A DNA stretch of 64,000 bases from Paenibacillus sp. Root52 (GCF_001426865.1 NZ_LMFO01000001.1:682001-746000), one strand, 5' to 3'; shown: positions 27,078 to 35,390, counted from the stretch's first letter. Notes: generated by a model from the sequence alone, not told the origin. Numbers and translations are program-made.

Positions 27078-27106
27078 AGTATAAACCGATCGGTTTATAT
27101 TTGCGA
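27078..27106 (-). promoter_or_regulatory. Second TetR-operator promoter, upstream of the hydrolase
   Basis: The palindrome TATAAACCGATCGGTTTATA is identical to that at 25865-25884. A TATACT -10 sits at the same position and a weak TCGCAA lies 17 bases upstream. A further 27 bases downstream match the other promoter at 21 positions, including a GAGG that here opens only an 8-codon frame (MNNYPLCF) before the real hydrolase ribosome site. Confidence 0.7.
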
Positions 27107-27283
27107 GTGCATGTTTTAGTGCGGGTACTCCTTTAGTTAACAACATACCAGATAGATTTAGCTGAATATCTTGAAGTCCATGTGGATGGTGTTGGTGGAG
27201 AAGCTTTATTTCACAGTGAAGATCAATCGGAATGAACCTTACCAAAAGTAGGTACAGATCATAAAATGAAAATGATAAACAAC
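27107..27283. other. Gap beyond the hydrolase promoter, possible gene remnant
   Basis: A plus-strand stretch of about 33 codons (reading IDLAEYLEVHVDGVGGEALF) ends in a stop near 27232. It has no start or ribosome site and may be the end of a lost gene; I cannot assign it. Confidence 0.2.
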
Positions 27284-28162
27284 TTACTTTTGATCTGAGA
27301 TATGTGTGGCTTCAGGATAACAGAATTCATGTTCGTAGATTTCATTGATCCTTTTCAGGACATTCTTCGCTTGCTCTTTGAATTTTAATTCCGTAATCTT
27401 ACCTTTTATCAAAAACACGCCGGTTTCATTCTGGTGTTGCCCCAGAGCAGCTTCATAAAGCCTGCTGGCACCGTGAGCCGGTGGAGAAAAAAATAACTTC
27501 ATTAAGGGAAGAACCAATAAAGGTAATCCAGATCTGGTTTCTTTCCTTAGTGTATTGGTACTGCCCGGGTCAACGCTACGGATCTTGATATTCTCCTGGG
27601 CAAGCTCTGGTGCGATGGCTTGGGTCCACAGTGAAAGTGCTAACTTAGACGTGGCATAGGGACCGATGAGCTTGCGAAAGACTTTAGGGTGCTCAAGGGT
27701 TTCAATAGTGAATTTTCTTGTAAATTTAACCGCTTCTGATGAGGTGTTGATCACCGTTTTTAAGTGTCCCTTTTTTATAAGTTCCTTCAATTCCATCAGT
27801 ATAATGTACGGAACGACTGTCATTAGCTCGTAATGAATTTCACGTCCTTGTTTGGAAAAGCTCAGTGTGGGAAAAGAGCCTCCGGCGTTATTGAACAAAA
27901 TATCAATCCGCTGCTCATTGCTTTTTATTTCTTCAATCAGTCGCATTAAGCTGGTGTAGTCAGATAGATCCTCCGTTTTATAAATGCGTAGCCTACCCGT
28001 ATGGACTGCTTCTTGGATTAGTGTGTCGTCCGCTGGGAAGTCTGAGCGAATGATCGCAACCACTTGCCAGTCTTCCAATAGAAATTTACGGGTTAAGGCT
28101 AGTCCGATTCCTGCGCTTGCCCCCGATATTGCAGCAATATTTTCAGTGTGGCTTTTATTCAT
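27284..28162 (-). CDS. Short-chain dehydrogenase/reductase (SDR)
   Basis: The ATG at 28162 follows GAGGAGG; earlier in-frame ATGs fall in the promoter. The 292-residue protein has the cofactor motif GASAGIG (residues 14-20), NNAGG, and the catalytic NTSSE...YATSK pattern, with a longer C-terminus than classical SDRs, resembling the retinol-dehydrogenase-like group. Its promoter has a 19-bp spacer filled by a perfect palindrome, the signature of MerR-family activation. The divergent MerR gene at 28340 is therefore the likely activator. Confidence 0.88.
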   Translation of the reverse strand: MNKSHTENIAAISGASAGIGLALTRKFLLEDWQVVAIIRSDFPADDTLIQEAVHTGRLRIYKTEDLSDYTSLMRLIEEIKSNEQRIDILFNNAGGSFPTLSFSKQGREIHYELMTVVPYIILMELKELIKKGHLKTVINTSSEAVKFTRKFTIETLEHPKVFRKLIGPYATSKLALSLWTQAIAPELAQENIKIRSVDPGSTNTLRKETRSGLPLLVLPLMKLFFSPPAHGASRLYEAALGQHQNETGVFLIKGKITELKFKEQAKNVLKRINEIYEHEFCYPEATHISDQK

Positions 28163-28205
28163 AGTGTGTTTCCTCCTCATATAGAGCAAATGCCTAACGA
28201 GGCAT

Positions 28206-28236
28206 ACTATATAACTTGGAGTCGACTCCAAGTCAA
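28206..28236 (-). promoter_or_regulatory. MerR-type promoter of the SDR gene
   Basis: On the minus strand TTGACT (28231-28236) and TATAGT (28206-28211) are separated by 19 bases. The spacer region contains the perfect palindrome ACTTGGAGTCGACTCCAAGT (28214-28233). Over-long spacers spanned by a dyad are diagnostic of MerR-activated promoters. Confidence 0.8.
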
Positions 28237-28273
28237 GACGGAGAAATTAAAAATTTCTCAAAGAATCAGAGAG

Positions 28274-28304
28274 TTGACTTGGAGCCAGCATCAAGATGTA
28301 TAAT
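28274..28304 (+). promoter_or_regulatory. Promoter of the MerR gene
   Basis: TTGACT (28274-28279) and TATAAT (28299-28304) are also 19 bases apart. The spacer starts TGGAGCC, a half match to the palindrome in the SDR promoter, so MerR may bind here weakly and autoregulate. Confidence 0.6.
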
Positions 28305-28339
28305 GCGAAATAAACTCAATCCTCACGGGAGGGGATAGA

Positions 28340-28744
28340 ATGAAGGAAGCTCAGACTTATACAATAAAACAACTTGCCACGCATACGGGCATATCTGAAG
28401 ATACGATTCGATACTATGAAAAGATTTCGCTACTCCCTCGGGCTGAACGGAAGGGCAACGGGCATCGCGTTTACGGTCAAGAGGATATTGATACGATTAG
28501 GCTGTTATCTTGTCTGAAAAAAACGGGAATGTCATTGGATGAAATACGTCCATTTCTAGGAGTCTCCTCCGATGCTGATCCCGCAGAATATCCTGAGTTA
28601 GTGGAACTCTTCAAGAGGCACCGGGAAAATATTATGGAGCAAATCATCTCTCTGCAACAGGTCGTTGATCTTATTGACATGAAGTTAGAGAAGGGAAGAT
28701 ATCGACGAGATTGGACGACTGAAGCGCAAGACAACATCTCCTAA
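28340..28744 (+). CDS. MerR-family transcriptional regulator
   Basis: The 134-residue protein has an N-terminal MerR winged helix (YTIKQLATHTGISEDTIRYYEKISLLPRAERKGNGHRVYG) and a dimerisation coiled coil (RHRENIMEQIISLQQVVDLIDMKLEKG). It lacks the cysteines of metal sensors and resembles the aldehyde- or organic-stress-responsive AdhR-like group. The start follows GGGAGGGGAT. It is divergent from the SDR gene that it probably activates. Confidence 0.9.
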   Translation: MKEAQTYTIKQLATHTGISEDTIRYYEKISLLPRAERKGNGHRVYGQEDIDTIRLLSCLKKTGMSLDEIRPFLGVSSDADPAEYPELVELFKRHRENIMEQIISLQQVVDLIDMKLEKGRYRRDWTTEAQDNIS

Positions 28745-28840
28745 AACATATTAAAGTAGCTAAACTATGCCCCATGAAAGCAACTAATTAACCAAATAAG
28801 TGAACTAGTACAAATGCTATAGAAAGTGGGAAACAAATTT

Positions 28841-29557
28841 ATGATTCCTATCGTATATGACCAGATTAACCATTGGGGAAGAGACGACGAATTTTTCCTA
28901 GCATTGTTAAAGAGATTAAAAATAGAGTCTATAGTTGATTTAGGATGCGGAACAGGAAGATGGACTACTCATCTTATTCAGTACGGTTATACAATTACAG
29001 CTATTGATCCCCATGAAGAAGCGATTGAAGTGGCAAGAATTAAAGATAATTCAGGCAATGTGAATTGGATTGTAGGAGATAGCTCAAATTTACAAATCAA
29101 TACCTATGACGCGGTTGTTATGACTGCCAATGTTGCACAGGTATTTATTACCGATGATAGTTGGAAGAAAGTAATCTCAGACGTATTCCGATCCCTAAAA
29201 GTTGGCGGTCACTTTATTTTTGATATTAGAAACCCTTTGGTAAAAGTGTGGGAAGAGTGGGAGAAGGACAAGACTCCTGACTTAGCCAAAGATATGTTAA
29301 GTGGAGACCCTCTTGAGATCTATACAGAATATGAAGGGTTTGAGGGAGACATCTATACGTTTTATGAAACTGTGAAAAATGCAAAAACAGATGAAGTCCT
29401 CGTTCATGAGAAAATGCAGATAAGATTCCGAAATCAAGGAGAATTAGATGAGTCGCTGAAACGAACAGGGTTTTCGGAAATTAAAACATATGGCGATTGG
29501 GAATTTAAACATGCTAATTCTAAGAGTCGATCTTTTATTTTTCATTGTGTAAAATAG
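28841..29557 (+). CDS. Class I SAM-dependent methyltransferase
   Basis: The 238-residue protein from the ATG at 28841 has the SAM-binding motif I VDLGCGTGRWTTHL, an acidic residue ending the next strand (AIDPHEE), and the later YDAVVMTANVAQVF and GGHFIFDIRNP motifs of small-molecule methyltransferases. The GTG at 28826 is an alternative start with no better ribosome site. Substrate unknown; a terminator follows and it appears monocistronic. Confidence 0.85.
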   Translation: MIPIVYDQINHWGRDDEFFLALLKRLKIESIVDLGCGTGRWTTHLIQYGYTITAIDPHEEAIEVARIKDNSGNVNWIVGDSSNLQINTYDAVVMTANVAQVFITDDSWKKVISDVFRSLKVGGHFIFDIRNPLVKVWEEWEKDKTPDLAKDMLSGDPLEIYTEYEGFEGDIYTFYETVKNAKTDEVLVHEKMQIRFRNQGELDESLKRTGFSEIKTYGDWEFKHANSKSRSFIFHCVK

Positions 29558-29628
29558 AAAAGCAGATTGATTTTTTAAATTAATTCTATCTAATGATTAA
29601 GCTAACGGGAAACAATAATAAAATCAAG

Positions 29629-29662
29629 AAAGCAGCTGGTCTAAGATCGCTGCTTTTATTTA
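29629..29662 (+). terminator. Terminator after the methyltransferase gene
   Basis: AAAGCAGC and GCTGCTTT form an 8-bp stem with a 12-base loop, followed by TATTTAA. The stem is short but positioned 71 bases after the stop. Confidence 0.6.
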
Positions 29663-29684
29663 ACGTCGTTATTATATTTTTATT

Positions 29685-29825
29685 ATGTGGAATGAATTAA
29701 AGTTACCAACCACTAAATTCCCTACTGCCCTGGAGAGAAGGTATAAAAGGTTAAATTTTTTTGAGTTCAATCGTTACGAAATAAAAGTTACAGATAATTC
29801 TCCCCAGCCTGGGAATTCAATGTAA
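29685..29825 (+). CDS. Possible 46-residue protein or gene-end remnant
   Basis: An ATG frame reads MWNELKLPTTKFPTALERRY and continues to ...SPQPGNSM. The composition looks protein-like, but there is no ribosome site and no family I recognise. The rest of 29826-30052 is AT-rich with only a weak minus-strand hairpin (about 29888-29935) that could end the transporter remnant. Confidence 0.2.
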   Translation: MWNELKLPTTKFPTALERRYKRLNFFEFNRYEIKVTDNSPQPGNSM

Positions 29826-30052
29826 GGGAATGAAGGTATGCGGAAGCTCCTATACAATGGGCTTAATCAAATATTCTTCTAAAAAAAACACCGTCTTTTA
29901 AATTCGTTAAGGAACCTGCGAGATGGTATTTTTATTATGAAATTTTCTTCTTCTATATATATGAAGATGTTCATACTTAATTCAGTTCTTCCTAGCTCTA
30001 ATAAAGAATTATCCCACGTTTCAGTGAGGATTAATTTACATATGTCAGATAA

Positions 30053-31000
30053 CTAGGACTCATGCAACTGCCCTGTCTCCTTGCGCCGCCAATTTATGAA
30101 TACCAATGACAATGCAATTAATGTGAGGATCATCCCAAGTACTCGAAAACCTTCAAAGCTGAAGTTACCTCCCATTAAACTGCTAATCAGTATAGAAGAG
30201 AGAATGGTTCCCAGGTATCTTGAGGTATTAAATATTCCAGAAGCTACACCTATCATTACTTTTGGTGAACTTTTGAATAAGGCCGCTTGCATAGCGACAC
30301 TGTTCAATCCGTTACTAACACCGAATGCAGCTAAAACCAGACACACACTGATAACTGGTGAATTCTGATCCAATGTTACGATCCACACAGATCCAAATGT
30401 CATCAGCATTCCGGACACAAGCAATGCTGGCCTGGGACCTGATTTATCGATCCATCGTCCTGCCATTGGAGAAGTAACGAGCGAGCACAAGCCTAAACTT
30501 AGCATGAGCATCCCCGTATGGAACTCGCTGACATGACGAACGATTTGCAAGTAGGACGGAAGCCCGAAAAAGAGAGAGTAAAACAGCAAGTTAACGACCA
30601 AGAATTCGACATTGACCCAAGTCATTGCAGGATATTTAATGAATGTGCGTATAGGAATAAAGGGTGCCTTCGCTTTTAACTCATGTCGCACGAAAGCTCC
30701 CAGACCCACGAAGCCAATCAGACTGACAATAACGTTGTTTAATGAAAGTTGACCAGACGATTTTGTGGACAATAACCCAACGAGCAGAGCAACCAGCCCC
30801 ACGGTGAATAGGAGAACTCCTGGCGCATCAATCAAATCAGACCATTTGCGAAAGGACATGTTGCGAGCAACGGATGTCGTAAACGGAATATCTTTAGGAA
30901 TATGCCTCCAAGCTAACAAAAAGCTTGTCACTACGAACGGAATATTAACCAAAAAGATGGCAGGCCAGCCCCACCAGTGAATGATGACCCCGCCAATTGT
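30053..31000 (-). pseudogene. 5'-truncated DHA2-type MFS drug transporter
   Basis: About 315 codons remain, covering roughly the C-terminal two-thirds of a 14-helix DHA2 transporter: WWGWPAIFLVNIPFVVTSFL, later ELKAKAPFIPIRTF, and GMLMLSLGLCSLVTSPMAGRW-DKSGPRP. Intact relatives start about 150 residues earlier, with the first helices and the motif-A loop. Here the frame runs straight into a stop at 31001-31003 with no start codon or ribosome site beyond a weak internal one. The gene is therefore probably inactive, cut at the point where the AT-rich region 31004-31588 begins. Confidence 0.75.
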
Positions 31001-31003
31001 TTA

Positions 31004-31588
31004 GATGAAAGAGACATGCGCGTGAATTTATACATATGTACAAAATACGAGTTTTGTGAAACAGTATAATGAGCAAGTATTTATTATTATAATCTTTGTA
31101 TTTCTTAGACTGTGTGACTGTGTGCCTTCTTGATTATTAATTCATACATTCATTCCTTATAATCATCAATTCAATTCCCCATACATTATAATTGTCATTT
31201 CATAAGTTCATCTCAATTTTACATTTTTTTTACGCACTCATCCAAATCACTTTAACTTGCTATAGATTACAAATCCATTTTTAGACCGGTCAATACTTTC
31301 ATGAGTTTTATTGCGAACGATCTTAACCATATTATTACTTTTTCAATCCATAATCGTTTTTCCCAACATCGATTTGGCATCCGTTGAATCTGATCTTGGT
31401 CGTAATATATGGATAAATGTGTCTTTCGGTATATATCAGCCTCGTGATTCTTCTCATTTTGTATGGTTAAATATGCTAACGGCATTCTATATTCCATACA
31501 TATACTTTCTTCTATTTCACCTTATGTTATACGTATTTATTCAACTTTCTTATATAGTAATTTGCAACCTCCCTTCTACGCAACTATC
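31004..31588. other. AT-rich region with no supported gene
   Basis: About 585 bases, markedly richer in A+T than the flanks, between the truncated transporter and the Imm26 gene. Two opposing short frames exist (31267-31497 minus; 31311-31592 plus) but neither has a ribosome site or a match I recognise. No terminal inverted repeats of an insertion sequence were seen. Confidence 0.4.
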
Positions 31589-32026
31589 TTAACTTAAAGG
31601 ATTTTTATGCCACTTATCATTGCCCATTATTCTATCCACAATGTGATATGCTTCCCACACAGCAGCGATCTCTAAACCTTCACACTCCTGCTGACTCGAA
31701 TGTCGCATTTCACCTTTATGGTACAACGAATATCCACCTGACAATCGGTCAATTACACACATTGGCGGTGGCCAGGCTTCTTCTTCGTTCATAAATGGAC
31801 GGTGGTCAACGACAGGCCACAGTCCTGACTTTAATACATCATCATACACACCTACTACAAATTGATAATTCTCTTCCTAAGGAGTATCTTCATAGGAACC
31901 CCCAATGTAACTATAAATAGCTATACATCCATCCTTGAACCTTCTGCCAAAAGCAACTTTGCCGTTAGGCAGATCAATGGCATATACATCTCCAAGTTTT
32001 GTTCTCTTACGTTTTATACTATCCAT
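31589..32026 (-). pseudogene. Imm26-family immunity protein gene with one in-frame amber codon
   Basis: The ATG at 32026 follows AGGA by 9 bases and opens a frame reading KRTKLGDVYAIDLPNGKVAFGR, the typical N-terminus of Imm26 (polymorphic-toxin immunity protein 26). Codon 50 (31877-31879) is TAG. The same frame continues without shift through FVVGVYDDV, GLWPVVDHRPF and YHIVDRIMGN to the stop, giving 145 codons in all, a normal length for the family. No toxin or secretion gene is adjacent. It is either a recent nonsense pseudogene, a readthrough gene, or a sequencing error; a downstream ATG (31849) has no ribosome site. Confidence 0.7.
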
Positions 32027-32050
32027 CTTTCTTTCTTCCTTTCTGAAGCA

Positions 32051-32671
32051 TCAATAAGAAATACCCACCCGAGACCTAATATAAGATTGATCTTTGATCT
32101 GCTTGTAAGCGAATTCTGCTGTATCCATAACCGATATTTCAACGCCCCCTTCAGGCAATACATCGCGCTCTACCCGATACGTGCCAATACGTTCTCCGTC
32201 TGGCAAATACGTAGGACACACGATCGTCCAATCCAGCGTAGATTGTTGAAGCAATGTATATACTCGATGATGCTCTTCTGCTGCACGTGTTGACTTCCGT
32301 TTAGACTCGCTAGATTGATAACGGAGAAGCTCTGGAGAGATACTACTTTGCAGAATGCCGGCGGTTCCAATCGTAATGATTCGTTGTATACCTTCGTTGT
32401 ACATGCTCTCAATGAGCAATGGCATACTCTCCGACAACGTTGTAGTTCCATCTGTATTTAAGGCACTAATTACAACATCTGCTCCTTTTATAGCATGCGC
32501 TAGATTTTCTTGATTTAATGCATTACCTACAACGACAGTAAGATTACGATCCTCAACTTGCAAATTATCTGGATTACGAACCAATGCAGTGACATGGTGT
32601 CTATCCTTGAGCGCTAGTTCAACGATATGGCTTCCTACTCGTCCAGTAGCTCCTATAATTACAATGCGCAT
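32051..32671 (-). CDS. NAD(P)H-binding protein, atypical SDR (NmrA-like)
   Basis: The ATG at 32671 follows AGGAGG by 8 bases and gives 206 residues. MRIVIIGATGRVGSHIVELAL is the glycine-rich dinucleotide site of atypical SDRs, followed by VTALVRNPDNL, ALKGADVVISAL-type and RIITIGTAGIL motifs. Members are flavin or biliverdin reductase-like enzymes or redox sensors. It is separated by 68 bases from the GAP-family gene upstream and may be read from the same transcript. Confidence 0.82.
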   Translation of the reverse strand: MRIVIIGATGRVGSHIVELALKDRHHVTALVRNPDNLQVEDRNLTVVVGNALNQENLAHAIKGADVVISALNTDGTTTLSESMPLLIESMYNEGIQRIITIGTAGILQSSISPELLRYQSSESKRKSTRAAEEHHRVYTLLQQSTLDWTIVCPTYLPDGERIGTYRVERDVLPEGGVEISVMDTAEFAYKQIKDQSYIRSRVGISY

Positions 32672-32739
32672 AACATAAACCTCCTGAATTCTGACTAGAT
32701 GCTGATGCAAAACAACTATTATTGATTCTATGGGGCAAC

Positions 32740-33399
32740 TTATAAATAATCAACACTGTAGAAGATTAAAACCAATCCTACAATACACATGACCCAGGAT
32801 GTTACGGAACTAGTATTTTGAGAAAAGTACTGCTGAAGGTATTCTAAAGGTTTTTGCATCCCAGATCCAACCCAGATATATAAAGCATATAGTAGGATTG
32901 GAAGTAAGATCATAATGATATTGTATGCCAGTAAGACTGGAATCCACTCGTACCAAACTAACGCTGAATTCGTCATTAGCGCGATTGCAGTAAAATATGG
33001 TAAAGCGGTACCTATTTCCACAATAGTTGTCGTCACTCCAAGCATAACCATGGATGAATTGGTTCTGCCTTTCTTCATGAGTACACCGGATGTTTGCTTT
33101 TTCTTTGGAACATAGAAGCTCCAGACAAACAAAATGCCCCCTATACTAAAAATAATCCAACTAACAACACGGTTCTGTATAAACGATGAGAACATATCAA
33201 AGAGAAAGCCAAATCCTAATTTAATCGCAACACCTGCTCCAAAATAACATCCAACGATCGTGAATAAATAGATCATTAATCTAGATCCTAATTTTTTCTT
33301 TTCCGTCAGAATTAAATACACAGTCACGCCTAACGTCGCTGGACTTAAGGTATCTAGCAACGATAACCCGCCGATAAACCATAATAGTTCAGTACTCAT
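32740..33399 (-). CDS. GAP-family (SfLAP) membrane transporter
   Basis: The 219-residue protein has six hydrophobic segments and the start LLWFIGGLSLLDTLSPATLGVTVYLIL, including the D-x-x-x-P pattern of the GAP/SfLAP group of the LysE exporter superfamily. First recognised in mycobacterial glycolipid export, the family is otherwise largely uncharacterised. Its start overlaps the MerR stop by 4 bases (ATGA), so it is coupled to the regulator and part of a MerR-controlled operon. Confidence 0.8.
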   Translation of the reverse strand: MSTELLWFIGGLSLLDTLSPATLGVTVYLILTEKKKLGSRLMIYLFTIVGCYFGAGVAIKLGFGFLFDMFSSFIQNRVVSWIIFSIGGILFVWSFYVPKKKQTSGVLMKKGRTNSSMVMLGVTTTIVEIGTALPYFTAIALMTNSALVWYEWIPVLLAYNIIMILLPILLYALYIWVGSGMQKPLEYLQQYFSQNTSSVTSWVMCIVGLVLIFYSVDYL

Positions 33400-34172
33400 G
33401 CATCCCCTCCTGTATCAATACTTGATTGTTGAGACTTCATGGAGATGTTATACGCCTGCTCCATGTATTCGAGGACTTCTACATCTATAGGATATAATCC
33501 AAGCTGTTCTGATTCTGTTGGAGATTTGCGCATCTCCCATAGTTTGTCTAAGAAAGCATCTTCTCCTTGGTACTCGTCTTTCTGTTTCTCTAACATTCTA
33601 CGAATTACGTTTTGCACACTATCAGAGGATGGCGATACTTGGGTTCTATGATATTTGGTAATCATGCCAATCAGACCAATCCATTCCATAGACTCGGGAT
33701 TATCAGCATTCATTTTTGGAAGTTTCCCCCATAGATGCAGTTCTGCTTCATTAAACGTCTGTTCTTTAAATCGCTCGTAATTGCGCTTATCCTGCATAGT
33801 TAACTTGATTAGATTCTGAATGACTTGTTCTTGATTACCCTTCTCTAAGGCTAGGCCGCTTATAGCAGTACGTAGTAGTTGCTCCATTTCCTTTAATCTT
33901 GATCTTTCGTTTGTAATATACGTTAGCTGTTTAACTAACCCCGCAGTCCAGTTCCACTCCGAATCGGTCAACATCATTTTGATATCCGAGAGGCTATAGC
34001 CCAAGCTTTTGTAAAACTGGATTTCCTGTAGTTTCTGGAGATCTTCTTCCGTATATAATCGATGTCCTCCCACCGTTTTCGATGAAGAGATCAGCAGTTC
34101 AATTTGCTCGTAATATCTTAGTGTTCTAACCGTAATGTTCGTCTGTTCCGCCAATTCTTTAATATGTATCAT
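33396..34172 (-). CDS. MerR-family regulator with large effector domain
   Basis: The 258-residue protein has an N-terminal MerR DNA-binding domain (IKELAEQTNITVRTLRYYEQIELLISSSKTVGGHRLY), a coiled coil and a C-terminal helical domain of about 150 residues, in the style of Mta/TipA drug-sensing activators, though not clearly TipAS. It is the second gene of an operon that starts with a 46-residue membrane protein and ends with a GAP-family transporter. Two promoters with 19-bp spacers and a shared GTGACGT-ACGT core flank the divergent region, as expected for MerR autoregulation. Confidence 0.88.
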   Translation of the reverse strand: MIHIKELAEQTNITVRTLRYYEQIELLISSSKTVGGHRLYTEEDLQKLQEIQFYKSLGYSLSDIKMMLTDSEWNWTAGLVKQLTYITNERSRLKEMEQLLRTAISGLALEKGNQEQVIQNLIKLTMQDKRNYERFKEQTFNEAELHLWGKLPKMNADNPESMEWIGLIGMITKYHRTQVSPSSDSVQNVIRRMLEKQKDEYQGEDAFLDKLWEMRKSPTESEQLGLYPIDVEVLEYMEQAYNISMKSQQSSIDTGGDA

Positions 34173-34196
34173 TTGTTCTCCCTTCCTCTTCTCATT

Positions 34197-34337
34197 TTAT
34201 TTTTTAGTTGTTGCAAATTTGATCAGATATCCTGCTCCCAACCCTATAACTACCATAGGTAGTGGATTATCAATCATCAGACCGATTCCCCCACCTACGA
34301 TAACACATCCATATATGATCATATCTTCTTTTTTCAT
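34197..34337 (-). CDS. Small membrane protein, 46 residues
   Basis: An ATG at 34337, preceded by GGGGAGA, opens MKKEDMIIYGCVIVGGGIGL and continues through two short hydrophobic stretches to ...AGYLIKFATTKK. It ends 24 bases before the MerR start. It is the first gene after a MerR-type promoter and so is likely strongly induced. No family is recognised; a role as a membrane sensor or transporter accessory is possible. Its glycine-rich hydrophobic pattern is consistent with a helical hairpin. Confidence 0.65.
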   Translation of the reverse strand: MKKEDMIIYGCVIVGGGIGLMIDNPLPMVVIGLGAGYLIKFATTKK

Positions 34338-34394
34338 GTTTTCTCTCCCCTTTATAGCGATGTCATTATGATAAGCTGACTACGAATATTGCAA

Positions 34395-34425
34395 ATTATA
34401 CTAGATGACGTTACGTCACTTTCAA
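34395..34425 (-). promoter_or_regulatory. MerR-type promoter of the small protein-MerR-GAP operon
   Basis: On the minus strand TTGAAA (34420-34425) and TATAAT (34395-34400) are 19 bases apart. The spacer begins GTGACGTAACGTCA, a near-palindrome. Confidence 0.78.
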
Positions 34426-34483
34426 GGGGTATTGTATATTTTTAATGATTAAAATGTGTTTATCCATTGATTTAGTTTAGGGC

Positions 34484-34514
34484 TTGCAAGTGACGTTACG
34501 TAATGCAATACAAT
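34484..34514 (+). promoter_or_regulatory. MerR-type promoter of the DUF4097 lipoprotein
   Basis: TTGCAA (34484-34489) and TACAAT (34509-34514) are 19 bases apart. The spacer begins GTGACGTTACGT, almost the same as in the divergent promoter at 34395-34425, so one MerR protein probably activates both. Confidence 0.78.
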
Positions 34515-34543
34515 CAGCAGTAATTATGAAATGAGGTGGAATC

Positions 34544-35218
34544 ATGAAACAGAAGAAGCCATGGCTTGTCTTATTGTTCATACTAAGTTTGATAAGCTTA
34601 ATAAGTGCCTGTAGTACATATGAAACAGAGGAAAACAGACATAGCTCACTAAAAGGAATCGAAACCATCTATATCAATCATGGCAGCACCACAGTGCACC
34701 TCCATTCTGGTGATACAGATGAATTGCAGACTTCCTTTGTTTCCAACGACAACGGGTCAGGAGTCAATATCGACACAACCAAGAATCAGCTTAAACTATC
34801 TATGAAGAGCGATATAAGACGTTTATTAAATATCGGAGCAATGCCCACACTAAATGTGTATATTCCCTCCGGATATGAGGGCAAAGTCGTAGTGGATGGT
34901 TCATCTGGCCGAGTTAATGTAACGGATCTCGAGGTCATAGAACTTGATATTAGAGGGAAAAGCGGGAATGTATCCATGGATCTTCTCGATATCAAAACCA
35001 ATATTAAAATTTCAGTCTCCAGTGGGAATGTGAACTTGAACGTGAGAAACAAAGATGCAGATGCGAACTGGCTACTTCAATCCAACAGTGGCAAGCGTTC
35101 GGTTGCTTTTACGTTAGATCAACATAGCTCTACGAGAAAAAAAACTTCAGGGCAGACAGGCAAGGGATCATTCATAGTAGACATTTCAACCTCATCAGGC
35201 AATATCCGTATTGACTAG
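34544..35218 (+). CDS. DUF4097-family lipoprotein
   Basis: The 224-residue precursor has a lipoprotein signal (LVLLFILSLISLISAC, lipobox ISAC) and a repetitive beta-rich body: LNVYIPSGYEGKVVVDGSSGRV, then IRGKSGNVSMDLLDI and ISVSSGNVNLNV. The recurring SSGNV units are the DUF4097 right-handed beta-solenoid, found in surface proteins linked to envelope stress. It would be anchored outside the membrane. It is driven by a MerR-type promoter paired with that of the divergent MerR operon, and ends at a strong terminator. Confidence 0.85.
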   Translation: MKQKKPWLVLLFILSLISLISACSTYETEENRHSSLKGIETIYINHGSTTVHLHSGDTDELQTSFVSNDNGSGVNIDTTKNQLKLSMKSDIRRLLNIGAMPTLNVYIPSGYEGKVVVDGSSGRVNVTDLEVIELDIRGKSGNVSMDLLDIKTNIKISVSSGNVNLNVRNKDADANWLLQSNSGKRSVAFTLDQHSSTRKKTSGQTGKGSFIVDISTSSGNIRID

Positions 35219-35236
35219 GAGTAAAAGAATGACGCG

Positions 35237-35285
35237 TAAGCCCGAATGATCAGAGTTCATCACTACAGCATTCGGGCTTATTTAT
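35237..35285. terminator. Terminator between the lipoprotein and map genes
   Basis: TAAGCCCGAATG is exactly inverted as CATTCGGGCTTA after a 20-base loop and followed by TTTAT. It separates convergent genes. Confidence 0.8.
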
Positions 35286-35390
35286 ACGCTAACAATCGCT
35301 TTATATCAGCCAAACAACAAACAGCAAAAAGCCGATTCCTGAATGGAATCGACCAATACATCATCGAACATACATATGCTATTGACGATA

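Noticed and set aside
27000..27245. 81-codon minus-strand frame across the second TetR operator
   Set aside because: It spans the operator and -10 of the hydrolase promoter and has no start signal.
31267..31592. Opposed short frames in the AT-rich region
   Set aside because: Neither has a ribosome site; the hydrophobic plus-strand product is explained by high A+T content.
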